The position numbers were made by a program, and so were the translations under genes. The notes beneath the pieces were generated by a model. The model was not told the DNA's origin, did not search any database, and saw only the letters and a program-made list of their open reading frames with translations. Positions 51,682 through 60,931 of a DNA stretch of 64,000 bases are shown piece after piece. Source of the DNA: Pullichristensenella excrementipullorum (GTDB lineage: Bacteria > Bacillota > Clostridia > Christensenellales > Aristaeellaceae); contig DVOU01000028.1 in NCBI GenBank assembly GCA_018713365.1, positions 24,251 to 88,250 of the forward strand, in the 5' to 3' direction. How positions within the stretch are numbered: position 1 is the first letter of the stretch; each line of letters begins with the position of its first letter.

Positions 51682-52893
51682 ATGGACGACATGAGAAAGA
51701 AACGGTGCATCGCCATGTTGCTCGCGGGTGGACAGGGAAGCCGTCTGGGCTTGCTCACCAAGGTGGTCGCCAAACCGGCGGTTCCCTTTGGCGGCAAGTA
51801 TCGCATCATCGACTTTCCCCTTTCCAACTGCGCGAACTCCGGCATCGATGTGGTCGGCGTGCTTACGCAGTATCAGCCTCTGGAGCTGAACCGCTACATC
51901 GGCTCGGGTCAGCCCTGGGGGCTGGACCTGCTCGATGGCGGCGTGTTCGTGCTGCCGCCGTACATGAAGGCCAAGAGCGGCGAGTGGTACCGGGGCACGG
52001 CCAACGCCATCTACCAGAACGTCAGCTTCATCGAGCAGTATGACCCGGACTATGTACTCATCCTCTCCGGCGACCATATCTACAAGATGGACTACAACAA
52101 GATGCTCGCCGCCCACATCGACTCCAAGGCCGACATCACCATCGCCGTCCGCCCCGTGCCGTGGGAAGTCGCGCCCTCGTTCGGCATCATGAACGTGGAT
52201 GCGGAAAGCACCATCCTCGAATTTGAGGAAAAGCCCAAGAACCCCAAGAGCAATCTGGCCAGCATGGGCGTATACGTGTTCACGTGGTCGGTGCTGAAAC
52301 AGTATCTGGACAAGGACGCGGCCAACGCCGCCTCCAAAAACGACTTTGGCAAAAACATCATTCCCGCCATGCTGGAGGACAAGCGCTGCTTAAAGGCCTA
52401 TTCCTTCCAGGGCTATTGGAAGGACGTGGGCACCATCGCCAGCCTCTGGGAGGCGAACATGGACCTTCTGAAGATCCCGCCCGAGTTCGACTTAAACGAC
52501 AGTCGCTGGCCGGTGTACGCGCGCAGCCCGGTGCTGCCGCCGCACTTCATCGGCGACGACGCCGAGGTGGAGGGCAGCATGATCGCCGAGGGCTGCGAAG
52601 TGGACGGCACGGTGAAAAACAGCGTGCTGTTCTACGGCGTGGAGATCGCCAGGGGCGCCGTCGTGGAAGACAGCGTCATCATGCCCAATGCGCGCGTCGA
52701 AGCCGGCGCGGTCGTCCGCCGTGCCATCGTGGCGGAGAACTGCGTCGTCGGCGAAAACTGCGCGGTCGGCGCCGCCGATGGCGACATCGCCCTCGTCGGA
52801 CAGGACACCATCCTGCCTGCGGGCTTTTCCGTGGGCGCGGGCGAGCAGGTCGATGCGCAGGAAGTTGCCAAGAGGGAGGCGGACGCGAAATGA
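51682..52893 (+). CDS. glgC: Glucose-1-phosphate adenylyltransferase
   Basis: 403 residues. It makes ADP-glucose for glycogen. LLAGGQGSRLGLLT binds the nucleotide, KPAVPFGGKYRIIDFPLSNC is the signature, LSGDHIYKMDY the catalytic region, and EFEEKP binds sugar phosphate. The last 120 residues form a left-handed beta-helix. An ATG three codons later is also possible; the first has AAAGG five bases upstream. It pairs with glgD through an ATGA overlap. Confidence 0.95.
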   Translation: MDDMRKKRCIAMLLAGGQGSRLGLLTKVVAKPAVPFGGKYRIIDFPLSNCANSGIDVVGVLTQYQPLELNRYIGSGQPWGLDLLDGGVFVLPPYMKAKSGEWYRGTANAIYQNVSFIEQYDPDYVLILSGDHIYKMDYNKMLAAHIDSKADITIAVRPVPWEVAPSFGIMNVDAESTILEFEEKPKNPKSNLASMGVYVFTWSVLKQYLDKDAANAASKNDFGKNIIPAMLEDKRCLKAYSFQGYWKDVGTIASLWEANMDLLKIPPEFDLNDSRWPVYARSPVLPPHFIGDDAEVEGSMIAEGCEVDGTVKNSVLFYGVEIARGAVVEDSVIMPNARVEAGAVVRRAIVAENCVVGENCAVGAADGDIALVGQDTILPAGFSVGAGEQVDAQEVAKREADAK

Positions 52894-54023
52894 AGAACGT
52901 GATGGGCATCATCTACACCAACAAGGACGATCTGTCCCTGCGGGAGCTGACCAACCAGCGCTCTGTGGCGGCGCTGCCGCTCGCGGGTCGCTACCGCGTG
53001 GTGGACTTCATCCTTTCCAGCATGGTCAATTCCGGCGTGCGCAACGTGGGCGTCATCATGCAGCGCAACTACCGCTCTTTGATGGACCACCTCGGCTCCG
53101 GCAAGGAATGGGACCTGCACACCCGCAACAACGGCCTGTTCCTCCTGCCCCCCTTCGTCACGCAGGAGACCGGCGGCGAATACCTCGGCGTTCTGGACGC
53201 GCTGCGCGCCAACTTCGATTATCTGCGCCGCTCCAAGCAGCGCCTTGCCCTGCTCACCAACAGCAACATGGTCTTCAACATGAACTTTGAGCCCATGATC
53301 CGCCAGCATGAGCAGACCGACGCGGACATCACCCTGCTCTACACCAAGGTGCGCCGCGATATGGAACTGAGTTCCGCCGGCAAGCACACCCACGCCTTCC
53401 TCAACGTGGAAAAGGACGGCCGCATCAGCGACATGGAGGTCAACCCCAACGCCGCCAATTACGACACCATGTACATGAACGTGCTGCTCATCAAGCGCAC
53501 GCTGCTGATGCACCTGGTGGACGGCGCCGCCGCCCACGGCGAACACGACATCAACCGCGAACTGATCCAGCCCGCCATCAAGTCAGGCTCCCTGAAGGTC
53601 TACGGCTACGAGTTTGAGGGCTACTACCGCCGCATCGAGACCATCAAGAGCTACTTCCGCTGCAACATGGACCTTCTGGACTACAACGTCCGTCAGGAAC
53701 TGTTCAAGAAAAGCCCCGTCTACACCAAGACGCGCGACGATGTGCCCGCCGTCTACCGCGAGGGCAACAGCGTGAAAAACTCGCTCGTCGCCGACGGCTG
53801 CGTCATCGAGGGCAGCGTGGAAAACTGCGTGCTGTTCCGCGGCGTCCACATCGGCCGCAACGCCTCGGTCAAAAACGCCATCATCATGCAGGACAGCGAG
53901 ATCGAGGACAGCGTCGAGCTTGAAAACGTCATCCTCGACAAGAACGTCACCGTCCGCGCCCATGGCCGCCTCATCGGTCAGGTGCAGTACCCGATTGTCA
54001 TCGGCAAGAACGTCACACTGTAA
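52890..54023 (+). CDS. glgD: GlgD, regulatory-type subunit of ADP-glucose pyrophosphorylase
   Basis: 377 residues, GlgC paralogue. It lacks the GGxGxRL nucleotide loop (the segment reads GIIYTNKDDLSLRELT) and the LSGDH motif is replaced by LTNSNMVFNMN, so it is expected to be catalytically weak and to modulate GlgC, as in Geobacillus GlgCD. The beta-helix C-terminus is retained. ATGA overlap with glgC, 24 bases before glgA. Confidence 0.94.
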   Translation: MKNVMGIIYTNKDDLSLRELTNQRSVAALPLAGRYRVVDFILSSMVNSGVRNVGVIMQRNYRSLMDHLGSGKEWDLHTRNNGLFLLPPFVTQETGGEYLGVLDALRANFDYLRRSKQRLALLTNSNMVFNMNFEPMIRQHEQTDADITLLYTKVRRDMELSSAGKHTHAFLNVEKDGRISDMEVNPNAANYDTMYMNVLLIKRTLLMHLVDGAAAHGEHDINRELIQPAIKSGSLKVYGYEFEGYYRRIETIKSYFRCNMDLLDYNVRQELFKKSPVYTKTRDDVPAVYREGNSVKNSLVADGCVIEGSVENCVLFRGVHIGRNASVKNAIIMQDSEIEDSVELENVILDKNVTVRAHGRLIGQVQYPIVIGKNVTL

Positions 54024-54047
54024 AGTCAGCAAAGGGGGTTTCCCAAC

Positions 54048-55757
54048 ATGAAAGTTTTGTTTGCCGCAAGCGAATGCGTGCCGTTTGTCAAGACCGGCGG
54101 TCTGGCGGACGTGGTGGGCGCTCTGCCCAAGCGTCTGCGCGACCTCGGGGTGGATGTGCGCGTGATGCTGCCCATGTACTCCGCCATCGAACCCAAGTGG
54201 CGCGAGAAGATGGAACACGTGCTGTTTTTCTACGTCAACCTCGGCTGGCGCAGGCAGTATGTGGGCATTGAAAAGCTCGTCTATGAGGGGATCACCTTCT
54301 ACTTCATCGACAACGAGCAGTACTTCGGCCGCAACTACATCTACGGCTACGGCGCCGACGAAGGCGAGCGCTTCGCCTACTTCTGCCGCGCCGTGCTGGA
54401 GAGCCTGCCGCTGATCGACTTTGTGCCCGACGTCATCCACTGCAACGACTGGCAGACCGGCCTCATCCCGCCGATGCTGGACATTCAGTACCGCAAACTG
54501 GAGCAGTACAAGAACGTCAAGACCGTCTTCACCATCCACAACCTCAAGTATCAGGGCCTGTTCCAGATCGACGACATCGAAGAGATGGTCTCCCTCGGCG
54601 AACTGGCCTACACCGCCGACAGCCTTGAGTTCTACGGCATGTGTTCGTTCATCAAGGGCGGCATCGTCTTTGCCGACCACATCACCACCGTCAGCCCCAC
54701 CTACGCGCAGGAGATACAGACCGCCTACTACGGCGAGCGTCTGGACGGTCTGCTCCGCGCCCGCGCCGATTCGCTCACCGGCATCCTCAACGGCATCGAC
54801 ACCGTGGAGTACGACCCGGAGACCGACCCCTCCATCGCCGTCAACTACACCGCCGATACCTTTGAGAAAAAGGCCGGGGACAAGATCGCCCTCCAGCGCC
54901 AGCTCGGCCTGCACGAAAACGCCGATGCGCCCATCATCGCCATGGTCACGCGCCTCAACTCCCAGAAGGGCCTTGACCTCGTCGAGCGCGTGCTTGCGGA
55001 GATCATGTCCACCGGCGCGCAGATGGTCGTGCTGGGCATGGGCGAGAGCAAGTATGAGGACCTCTTCAACTGGGCGCAGTGGAAGTACGCCGGTCAGCTC
55101 TCAGCCACCTTCCAGATGAACCACGAACTGTCCCACCGCATCTACGCCGGCGCGGACATGTACCTCATGCCCTCCATGTTCGAGCCCTGCGGCCTTTCGC
55201 AGCTCATCTCCCTGCGCTACGGCACGCTGCCCATCGTCCGCGAGACCGGCGGCTTGCGCGATACGGTGCTTTCCTACAACGAGTACACCGGCGAGGGCAA
55301 CGGCTTCAGCTTCCTCAACTACAACGCCCACGACATGCTCCACGTCATCGAGCGCGCCGTGAGCATCTACCACGAGAAGAAGGACGTCTGGAACATGCTG
55401 GCCCGCCGCGCCATGCAGGGCAGCTACGGCTGGGACGAATCCGCGAAGAAGTACCTCGCCCTCTACGAGGAACTGATCGCCGCCAAGCCGGCCAAGCCCG
55501 CGCGCAAGAAGGCCGTTAAGACCGAGGAGGGCGAAAAGAAGCCCGCCGCGCGCAAGAAGGCCGCCAAGGTCGAAGATGCGGCGGAGAAGAAGCCCGCCGC
55601 GCGCAAAAAGGCCGCCAAGGCCGAGGAAGCCCCGGCAGAGGCGGCGGAAAAGAAGCCGGCTGCCCGCCGCACGGCCAAGCCCAAGGCCGAGGCAGGCGAA
55701 GCGGAGAAAAAGCCCGCCCGCCGCACCCGCGCCAAGAAGGCCGAGCCGGAGACCTGA
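54048..55757 (+). CDS. glgA: Glycogen synthase with a basic repeat tail
   Basis: 569 residues. The first 477 are a normal GT5 GlgA: VKTGGLADVVGALPK binds ADP, CNDWQTGL, MVTRLNSQKGLDL, and PSMFEPCGLSQLISLRYG the catalytic glutamate region. It extends alpha-1,4-glucan chains from ADP-glucose. The remaining 92 residues (from 55479) are a Lys/Ala/Pro/Glu-rich tail with four units like EKKPAARKKAAK, resembling histone H1-type or AlgP/HU-like tails. The tail is in frame with no stop; its function is unknown. AAAGGGGG precedes the ATG. Confidence 0.93.
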   Translation: MKVLFAASECVPFVKTGGLADVVGALPKRLRDLGVDVRVMLPMYSAIEPKWREKMEHVLFFYVNLGWRRQYVGIEKLVYEGITFYFIDNEQYFGRNYIYGYGADEGERFAYFCRAVLESLPLIDFVPDVIHCNDWQTGLIPPMLDIQYRKLEQYKNVKTVFTIHNLKYQGLFQIDDIEEMVSLGELAYTADSLEFYGMCSFIKGGIVFADHITTVSPTYAQEIQTAYYGERLDGLLRARADSLTGILNGIDTVEYDPETDPSIAVNYTADTFEKKAGDKIALQRQLGLHENADAPIIAMVTRLNSQKGLDLVERVLAEIMSTGAQMVVLGMGESKYEDLFNWAQWKYAGQLSATFQMNHELSHRIYAGADMYLMPSMFEPCGLSQLISLRYGTLPIVRETGGLRDTVLSYNEYTGEGNGFSFLNYNAHDMLHVIERAVSIYHEKKDVWNMLARRAMQGSYGWDESAKKYLALYEELIAAKPAKPARKKAVKTEEGEKKPAARKKAAKVEDAAEKKPAARKKAAKAEEAPAEAAEKKPAARRTAKPKAEAGEAEKKPARRTRAKKAEPET

Positions 55758-55777
55758 CCCATCTGACCGACGCAGGG

Positions 55778-55802
55778 CCCCGTTCCCACCCGGAACGGGG
55801 CT
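55778..55802 (+). terminator. Hairpin after glgA, copy 1
   Basis: GCCCCGTTCC with GGAACGGGGC around CCACC, 10 bp. Not followed by a T run. Confidence 0.65.
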
Positions 55803-55901
55803 CAGAGCGCTGATAAAGCCCACGACCGCAAAACCGTGCTGACAAAATGCAGACCAGCGCTGTTTCTGCTTCCATGGCTCGCGGGCTTTGCCGACACCCT
55901 G

Positions 55902-55928
55902 CCCCCGTTCCCGCCCGGAACGGGGCTT
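55902..55928 (+). terminator. Hairpin after glgA, copy 2
   Basis: CCCCGTTCC with GGAACGGGG around CGCCC, followed by CTTTG. Nearly the same as copy 1, 124 bases on. Between them AAAGCCCACGA (near 55816) pairs with TCGCGGGCTTT (near 55880). No gene is seen in 55803-56078. Confidence 0.6.
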
Positions 55929-55980
55929 TGGATGTCCGCGCGGCATATCATTTCCCGCATGCCATATGTTGCATTTCATC

Positions 55981-56010
55981 TTGCGATTTGTGGGCTGTTT
56001 GTGTTATAAT
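55981..56010 (+). promoter_or_regulatory. Promoter of the hydrogenase operon
   Basis: TTGCGA (55981-55986), 18 bp, TATAAT (56005-56010). Confidence 0.7.
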
Positions 56011-56015
56011 CACAA
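55999..56015. promoter_or_regulatory. Rex-like operator over the hydrogenase -10
   Basis: TTGTG (55999-56003) and CACAA (56011-56015) flank the -10 as an inverted repeat with a 7-base AT-rich centre. Rex sites have the form TTGTGAA-N4-TTCACAA (18 bases); this one is 17 bases with a variant centre, so the match is partial. Confidence 0.4.
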
Positions 56016-56078
56016 TGTGGGCCATCATGGCATTCTGGCCGGGTCCGCCCGGCCGAAAGGATATTAGGAGGAAATCAC

Positions 56079-56321
56079 ATGAAGATCACCATCTGCATCG
56101 GTAGCTCCTGCCACCTCAAGGGTTCGCGTCAGATCGTCGAGGGCCTGCAGGCTCTGGTCAAGCAGAACGGCCTGGAAGACAAGGTGGAAATGGCCGGCCG
56201 CTTCTGCATGGGCGATTGCCAGAACGGCGTCTGCCTCACCGTGGACGACCAGAAGTTCTCCCTCAAGCCCGAGGATGTGCAGACCTTCTTTGAGAAGGAG
56301 ATCCTGCCCAAGGTCCAGTAG
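56079..56321 (+). CDS. Thioredoxin-like [2Fe-2S] ferredoxin
   Basis: 80 residues. ICIGSSCHLKGSRQIVE and GRFCMGDCQNGVCLTVD carry the four cysteines of the NuoE/HydC-type [2Fe-2S] fold. It starts the operon with AGGAGG upstream of the ATG and precedes the sensory hydrogenase gene. Likely an electron carrier for the hydrogenase proteins; equivalent to the small protein at the start of the hfs-type operon of Thermoanaerobacterium. Confidence 0.88.
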   Translation: MKITICIGSSCHLKGSRQIVEGLQALVKQNGLEDKVEMAGRFCMGDCQNGVCLTVDDQKFSLKPEDVQTFFEKEILPKVQ

Positions 56322-56513
56322 GGGAAGACAGAGCAGGGCCGTGCGCACCCCTTGCGCGGCGGCTTTGCTGCCTTGCCGCGGGCATGCGGGCCGTCCCCGC
56401 CCGCGATGGCCGCGCAATGAGCGTTCCCGCCCTGCCCTTGCGGGGAGCGGACGCCCCTTTGCGCACCCGCGCCCGCCGATCACAGCCCATCCACCGAAAG
56501 GCGGTCAGTGTTC

Positions 56514-58184
56514 ATGAAGAACGAATACCTCAAGCTCAACGAGGCGCGCTGCAAGGACTGCTACGCCTGCATCCGCGCCTGCCCGGTGAAGGCCATCGGC
56601 TTTGCCAACAGTCAGGCCAACATCATCGCCGACGAGTGCGTGCTGTGCGGCAACTGCTACGTCACCTGCCCGCAGAACGCCAAGCGCATCCGCGAGGACG
56701 TGCCCACCGTGCGCGACGCCATCCGCGCGGGCAAGCGCGTGGTGGCCAGCGTGGCCCCGTCCTTCCCCGTGGCCATGGAAGTGGACACCATCGAGGACAT
56801 GCGCGATACCCTCAAAAAGCTCGGCTTTGCCGACGCGGAGGAGACCGCCGTGGGCGCGGAGCTGGTCTCGCGCGCCTACGAGCCGTTCATGCGCAAGGAT
56901 TCCGGCGCGATGATCTCCAGCTGCTGCCCGGCGGTCAATTCGCTGATCGAGAAGTACTATCCCGACCTGCTTGGCCACCTCCTGCCGGTCAAGACGCCGA
57001 TGATCGCCCACTGCGACGTGCTGAAAAAGCGCGACAAGGACGCCTTCACCGTCTTCATCGGCCCCTGCATCGCCAAAAAGCGCGAGGCCGACCAGTCCGC
57101 CAGCGTGGACGCCTGCCTCACCTTTGAGGAACTGATCGCCTGGATGGCCGAGGAGGGCGTCGCGCCGGTCCGCCACCACGGCGCCGTGGACAAAAAGCCC
57201 GCCTCCCGCCGCTATCCCACCACGGGCGGCATTTTAAGCACGCTCGACAAGGACATCGACTGCACGCGCATCGCCGTGGACGGCATGCTCAACATCCGCG
57301 CCGTGCTGGACGAGTTGCGCGACGACGCCTCCGAACACGTCTTTATCGAAATGTCCGCCTGCGAGGGCAGCTGCATCAACGGCCCGGTCATGCGCGAACA
57401 CAAGAAAAAGCGCATGCTCGGCGCCATGAAGGTGGAGAACTACGCAGGTGACGATCTCTTTGGCGTCGAAGCGCCCAACGACCTGCGCGAGCGTTACGCC
57501 CCGGACGGCTTAAAGCGCGTCATGCCCGGCAACGAGGCCATTCAGGAAGTCCTCAACCGCATGGGCAAGACCACGCCGGACAAGATGTTCAACTGCGGCT
57601 GCTGCGGCTATCCCACCTGCTACGACAAGGCCATCGCCGTCTGTCAGGGCAAGGCGGAGATCGAGATGTGCCTGCCGTACCTCAAGGAAAAGGCCGAGTC
57701 CTTCTCCGACAAGATCATCCAGAACACGCCCAACGCCATTTTGGTCATGGACGAGGATCTCGTCGTCAAGCAGATCAATCAGGCGGCGGTCAGGCTGTTC
57801 AAGCTCTCCTGCGCGGGTGACATCGTCGGCGCGCCGGTGGTGCGCATGCTCGATCCGTCGAATTACCTCAAGGTGGTGCTTGACGGCCGCGGCTTCAGCG
57901 GCAAGTGCCACTATGTGCCCGAATACAAGCTCTTTGTCGACGAGACGGTCATCTACGACCGCCAGTACAAGATCCTCATCAGCATCATGCGCGACGTCAC
58001 CGACCGCGAGGAGGAGCGCAAGCAGCAGAGCGAACTGAAAAAGAGTACGGTGGAGCTGACCGATCAGGTAATCGAGAAGCAGATGCGCGTGGTGCAGGAG
58101 ATCGCCTCGCTGCTGGGCGAGACCACCGCCGAGACCAAGGTCGCCCTCACAAAGCTAAAGGACGCGATGAGCCATGACGAATAA
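56514..58184 (+). CDS. Sensory [FeFe]-hydrogenase with PAS domain (HydS-like)
   Basis: 556 residues. Two N-terminal [4Fe-4S] motifs (CKDCYACIRACP and CVLCGNCYVTCP), then H-cluster ligand motifs in modified form: SSCCPAVNS, GPCIAKKREAD and SACEGSCINGP. The last replaces the catalytic CxGGCxxGGG, which marks group C sensory hydrogenases. Then a cysteine cluster (CGCCGYPTCYDKA) and a PAS domain (NTPNAILVMDEDLVVKQIN) followed by a helical end. It probably senses H2 or redox state and signals to the phosphatase encoded next (11-base overlap). GTG at 56508 is an alternative start. Confidence 0.88.
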   Translation: MKNEYLKLNEARCKDCYACIRACPVKAIGFANSQANIIADECVLCGNCYVTCPQNAKRIREDVPTVRDAIRAGKRVVASVAPSFPVAMEVDTIEDMRDTLKKLGFADAEETAVGAELVSRAYEPFMRKDSGAMISSCCPAVNSLIEKYYPDLLGHLLPVKTPMIAHCDVLKKRDKDAFTVFIGPCIAKKREADQSASVDACLTFEELIAWMAEEGVAPVRHHGAVDKKPASRRYPTTGGILSTLDKDIDCTRIAVDGMLNIRAVLDELRDDASEHVFIEMSACEGSCINGPVMREHKKKRMLGAMKVENYAGDDLFGVEAPNDLRERYAPDGLKRVMPGNEAIQEVLNRMGKTTPDKMFNCGCCGYPTCYDKAIAVCQGKAEIEMCLPYLKEKAESFSDKIIQNTPNAILVMDEDLVVKQINQAAVRLFKLSCAGDIVGAPVVRMLDPSNYLKVVLDGRGFSGKCHYVPEYKLFVDETVIYDRQYKILISIMRDVTDREEERKQQSELKKSTVELTDQVIEKQMRVVQEIASLLGETTAETKVALTKLKDAMSHDE

Positions 58185-59346
58185 TCTCTGCACGGAAACC
58201 GGCTATATCTCGCTCAACCATGTCGGCGAGCAGCTCTGCGGCGACCGCGTGGAGATCGTCGATAAGGAGAACGAGAACATCCTCGTGCTTGCCGACGGCC
58301 TGGGCAGCGGCGTGAAGGCCAACATCCTCTCCACGCTGACCTCCAAGATCATCTCCACCATGCTGGCCGGCGGCATGCCCATCGAGGAATGTATCGACAC
58401 CATTGCCAGCACCTTGCCCGTGTGCAAGGTGCGGCAGGTGGCCTATTCCACGTTCACCGTCATCCGCATCCTCGAAAACCGCGTGGCGGAGCTTATACAG
58501 TTCGACAACCCCGCGGTCATCGTCCTGCGCAACGGAACGAGGTACAACTACCCCGTCTCCACCCGCGAGGTGGGCGGCAAGCAGATCCACGAGAGCCGCT
58601 TTGAGGTCATGGAGAACGATGTGCTCATCGCCATGTCCGACGGCGCGCCCTTTGCCGGCGTGGGCAAGGAGTTCAACTACGGCTGGCAGCGGGACAACAT
58701 CATCGACTTTGCCGAGGCCAACTACCACCCGGACAACTCGGCCAAGTACATCGCCGCCAACATCGTCGATGAGTGCAACCGCCTCTACGAGGGCGAGCCG
58801 GGCGACGATACCACCGTGGCCGTGGTGCGCGTGCGCGCGCGCCAGAGCGTCAATCTGGTCATCGGCCCGCCTTCGGACCCGAAGAACGACATCAAGATGA
58901 TGAACCTCTTCTTTGCCAAGGAGGGTGAAAAGATCGTCTGCGGCGGCACCACGTCCAACATCGCCTCGCGCTATCTGGGCAAGCCGCTCATCCCCACGCT
59001 GGATTACTTCGATCCCGAAGTCCCGCCCATCTCCAAATTGCAGGGCGTGGATCTGGTCACCGAGGGCGTGGTGACGATCTCCAAGGTGCTGAAACTGGGC
59101 GAGGACTTCCTCGCCGGCAAGGACACCTCCGCCGACTGGACCAGCAAGAAGGACGGCGCTTCGCTGATCGCCCAGAAGCTGTTTGAGAAGGCCACGGACA
59201 TCAACTTCTTCGTCGGCCGCGCCATCAACCCGGCCCACCAGAACCCCGATCTGCCGATCACCTTCGGCATCAAGATACAGCTCATCGAGAACCTGGCCAA
59301 GTGTCTGGAAAAGATGGGCAAACGCATCAAGGTGAGTTACTTCTAA
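58174..59346 (+). CDS. SpoIIE/PP2C-type serine phosphatase
   Basis: 390 residues. Phosphatase motifs VLADGLGSGVKAN (the DG metal-binding aspartate), LIAMSDGAPF and GDDTTVAVVRVR mark the PP2C/SpoIIE domain in the first 230 residues; the remaining 160 residues have no motif I know. In hydrogenase operons of Clostridia the phosphatase follows the PAS-hydrogenase and is thought to relay its signal. Target unknown; no anti-sigma factor partner is in the window. Confidence 0.88.
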   Translation: MTNNLCTETGYISLNHVGEQLCGDRVEIVDKENENILVLADGLGSGVKANILSTLTSKIISTMLAGGMPIEECIDTIASTLPVCKVRQVAYSTFTVIRILENRVAELIQFDNPAVIVLRNGTRYNYPVSTREVGGKQIHESRFEVMENDVLIAMSDGAPFAGVGKEFNYGWQRDNIIDFAEANYHPDNSAKYIAANIVDECNRLYEGEPGDDTTVAVVRVRARQSVNLVIGPPSDPKNDIKMMNLFFAKEGEKIVCGGTTSNIASRYLGKPLIPTLDYFDPEVPPISKLQGVDLVTEGVVTISKVLKLGEDFLAGKDTSADWTSKKDGASLIAQKLFEKATDINFFVGRAINPAHQNPDLPITFGIKIQLIENLAKCLEKMGKRIKVSYF

Positions 59347-59365
59347 AGCACCGAGGGAGGAAGCT

Positions 59366-60787
59366 ATGCGGATATTCGACACCAACGTCCAGAAGCTCAA
59401 GTACGATGTGCTGCGCGAGGTCGCCCGCCACGCCTACGAGGACACCTTGCAGGACGCCTATCTCGACATCCCCAAGACCATCGCGCCCGGCCCGGAGCCG
59501 ACCATGCGCTGCTGCGTCTACAAGGAGCGTGCCATCGCCGCCGAGCGCGTCAAGCTGGCGATGGGCGGGGAGAAGGGCGACAGGAACATCATCAAGATCA
59601 TCGACATCGCCTGCGATGAGTGTCCGGTGAGTACCTACCGCGTCACCGAGGACTGCCGCGGCTGTCTGGCGCACCGCTGCGAGGCCGCCTGCCCGCGCGG
59701 GGCGATCAGCTTCGACCGCACGCTCAAGGCGCACATCGATCCCGCCAAGTGCGTCGAATGTGGCCGCTGCGCCTCCGTCTGCCCCTACAACGCCATTTCC
59801 AGCCGCAAGCGCCCCTGCGAGGTGGCCTGCAAGGTACACGCCATCCACATGGACGAGCGCAAGATCGCCAAGATCGACGAGGAGAAGTGTACTTCCTGCG
59901 GCGCCTGCGTCTACATGTGCCCGTTCGGCGCGCCGGTGGACAAGTCGTTCATCCTCGACGCCATCCGCATGCTGCGCGAGGCCACCGAGCAGGACGGGCC
60001 GCGCGTCTACGGCGTGGTCGCGCCCTCCATCGTCAGCCAGTTCCGCTACGCCAAGGTCGGTCAGGTGATTACCGCCATGAAGAAGATGGGCTTCTTCAGC
60101 GTGGTCGAGGCCGCCATGGGCGCGGACATGGTCGCCTGGCACGAGGCGCAGGAACTCGCCGAAAAGGGCTTCCTCACCAGTTCCTGCTGCCCGGCCTTTG
60201 TCCACTATGTGCAGACCGAGTTCCCCAAGCTCAAGGATCACATCTCCAGCAATCTTTCGCCCATGGCGATGATCGCCAAGTACGTCAAGGAGTCCGACCC
60301 CGGGTGCAAGATCATCTTTGTCGGCCCCTGCACGGCCAAGAAGGCGGAGATCCAGCGCGAGACGGTCAAGCCGTATGTGGACTGTGTGCTGACCTTTGAG
60401 GAACTGCAGGCGCTCATCGACAGCCGCGACATCGACCTTTCTCAGCTGGAGGAGGACGTGCTGGACAACGCCTCCTACTACGGCCGCATCTTTGCCCGCA
60501 GCGGCGGCGTCAGCGACGCCGTGGCCGAGGCCGTCTACGAGCAGGGCCTGAACTTCACCGTCAAGGCCATGCCCTGCGACGGCATCGAGGCCTGCCGCAT
60601 GGCGCTTCTCAAGGCCAGCCGCGGCGTGAAGGACTTCAACTTCATCGAAGGCATGGCCTGCACAGGCGGCTGCATTGGCGGCGCGGGCTGTCTCACCCAC
60701 GGCCCCAAGGACAAGGGCGAGATCGACCGCTACGGCATGGAGGCCATGGAAAAGCGCATCTCCGACACCATCACCTCCGCCCCCTGA
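59366..60787 (+). CDS. [FeFe]-hydrogenase catalytic-type protein
   Basis: 473 residues. After an unusual N-terminal region of about 80 residues come cysteine motifs (CDECPVSTYRVTEDC, CLAHRCEAACP, CVECGRCASVCP, CTSCGACVYMCP), then the H-cluster motifs TSSCCPAFVHY, GPCTAKKAE and GMACTGGCIGGAGC. The last is the catalytic L3 form. It produces or takes up H2 with ferredoxin. GGGAGG lies before the ATG, 20 bases after the phosphatase. Relationship to the sensory paralogue fits regulator and enzyme in one operon, as in hfsB/hfsD. Confidence 0.88.
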   Translation: MRIFDTNVQKLKYDVLREVARHAYEDTLQDAYLDIPKTIAPGPEPTMRCCVYKERAIAAERVKLAMGGEKGDRNIIKIIDIACDECPVSTYRVTEDCRGCLAHRCEAACPRGAISFDRTLKAHIDPAKCVECGRCASVCPYNAISSRKRPCEVACKVHAIHMDERKIAKIDEEKCTSCGACVYMCPFGAPVDKSFILDAIRMLREATEQDGPRVYGVVAPSIVSQFRYAKVGQVITAMKKMGFFSVVEAAMGADMVAWHEAQELAEKGFLTSSCCPAFVHYVQTEFPKLKDHISSNLSPMAMIAKYVKESDPGCKIIFVGPCTAKKAEIQRETVKPYVDCVLTFEELQALIDSRDIDLSQLEEDVLDNASYYGRIFARSGGVSDAVAEAVYEQGLNFTVKAMPCDGIEACRMALLKASRGVKDFNFIEGMACTGGCIGGAGCLTHGPKDKGEIDRYGMEAMEKRISDTITSAP

Positions 60788-60802
60788 CCGCAGTGCGGTC
60801 GG

Positions 60803-60931
60803 CCAGTGCCTTCGGCGCTGTGTAGACGCACCCATGCCCCACGAGCAGGGGGCATGGGTGCTTCGTTTCGTTCCGTATGGGGCGGTGGTGCGGGTAGACG
60901 GCGGCAGGCTCACGAGCAGGGGCCTGCCGCC
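60803..60931 (+). repeat. ACGAGCAR two-hairpin element, copy A
   Basis: Hairpin A1: CACCCATGCCCC (60829-60840) and GGGGCATGGGTG (60849-60860) around ACGAGCAG. Hairpin A2: GGCGGCAGGCTC (60900-60911) and GGGCCTGCCGCC (60920-60931) around ACGAGCAG. The spacer between them holds TTCGTTTCGTTCCGTATGGG. No coding gene is supported in 60788-61326; open frames here come from the repeats. Confidence 0.85.
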
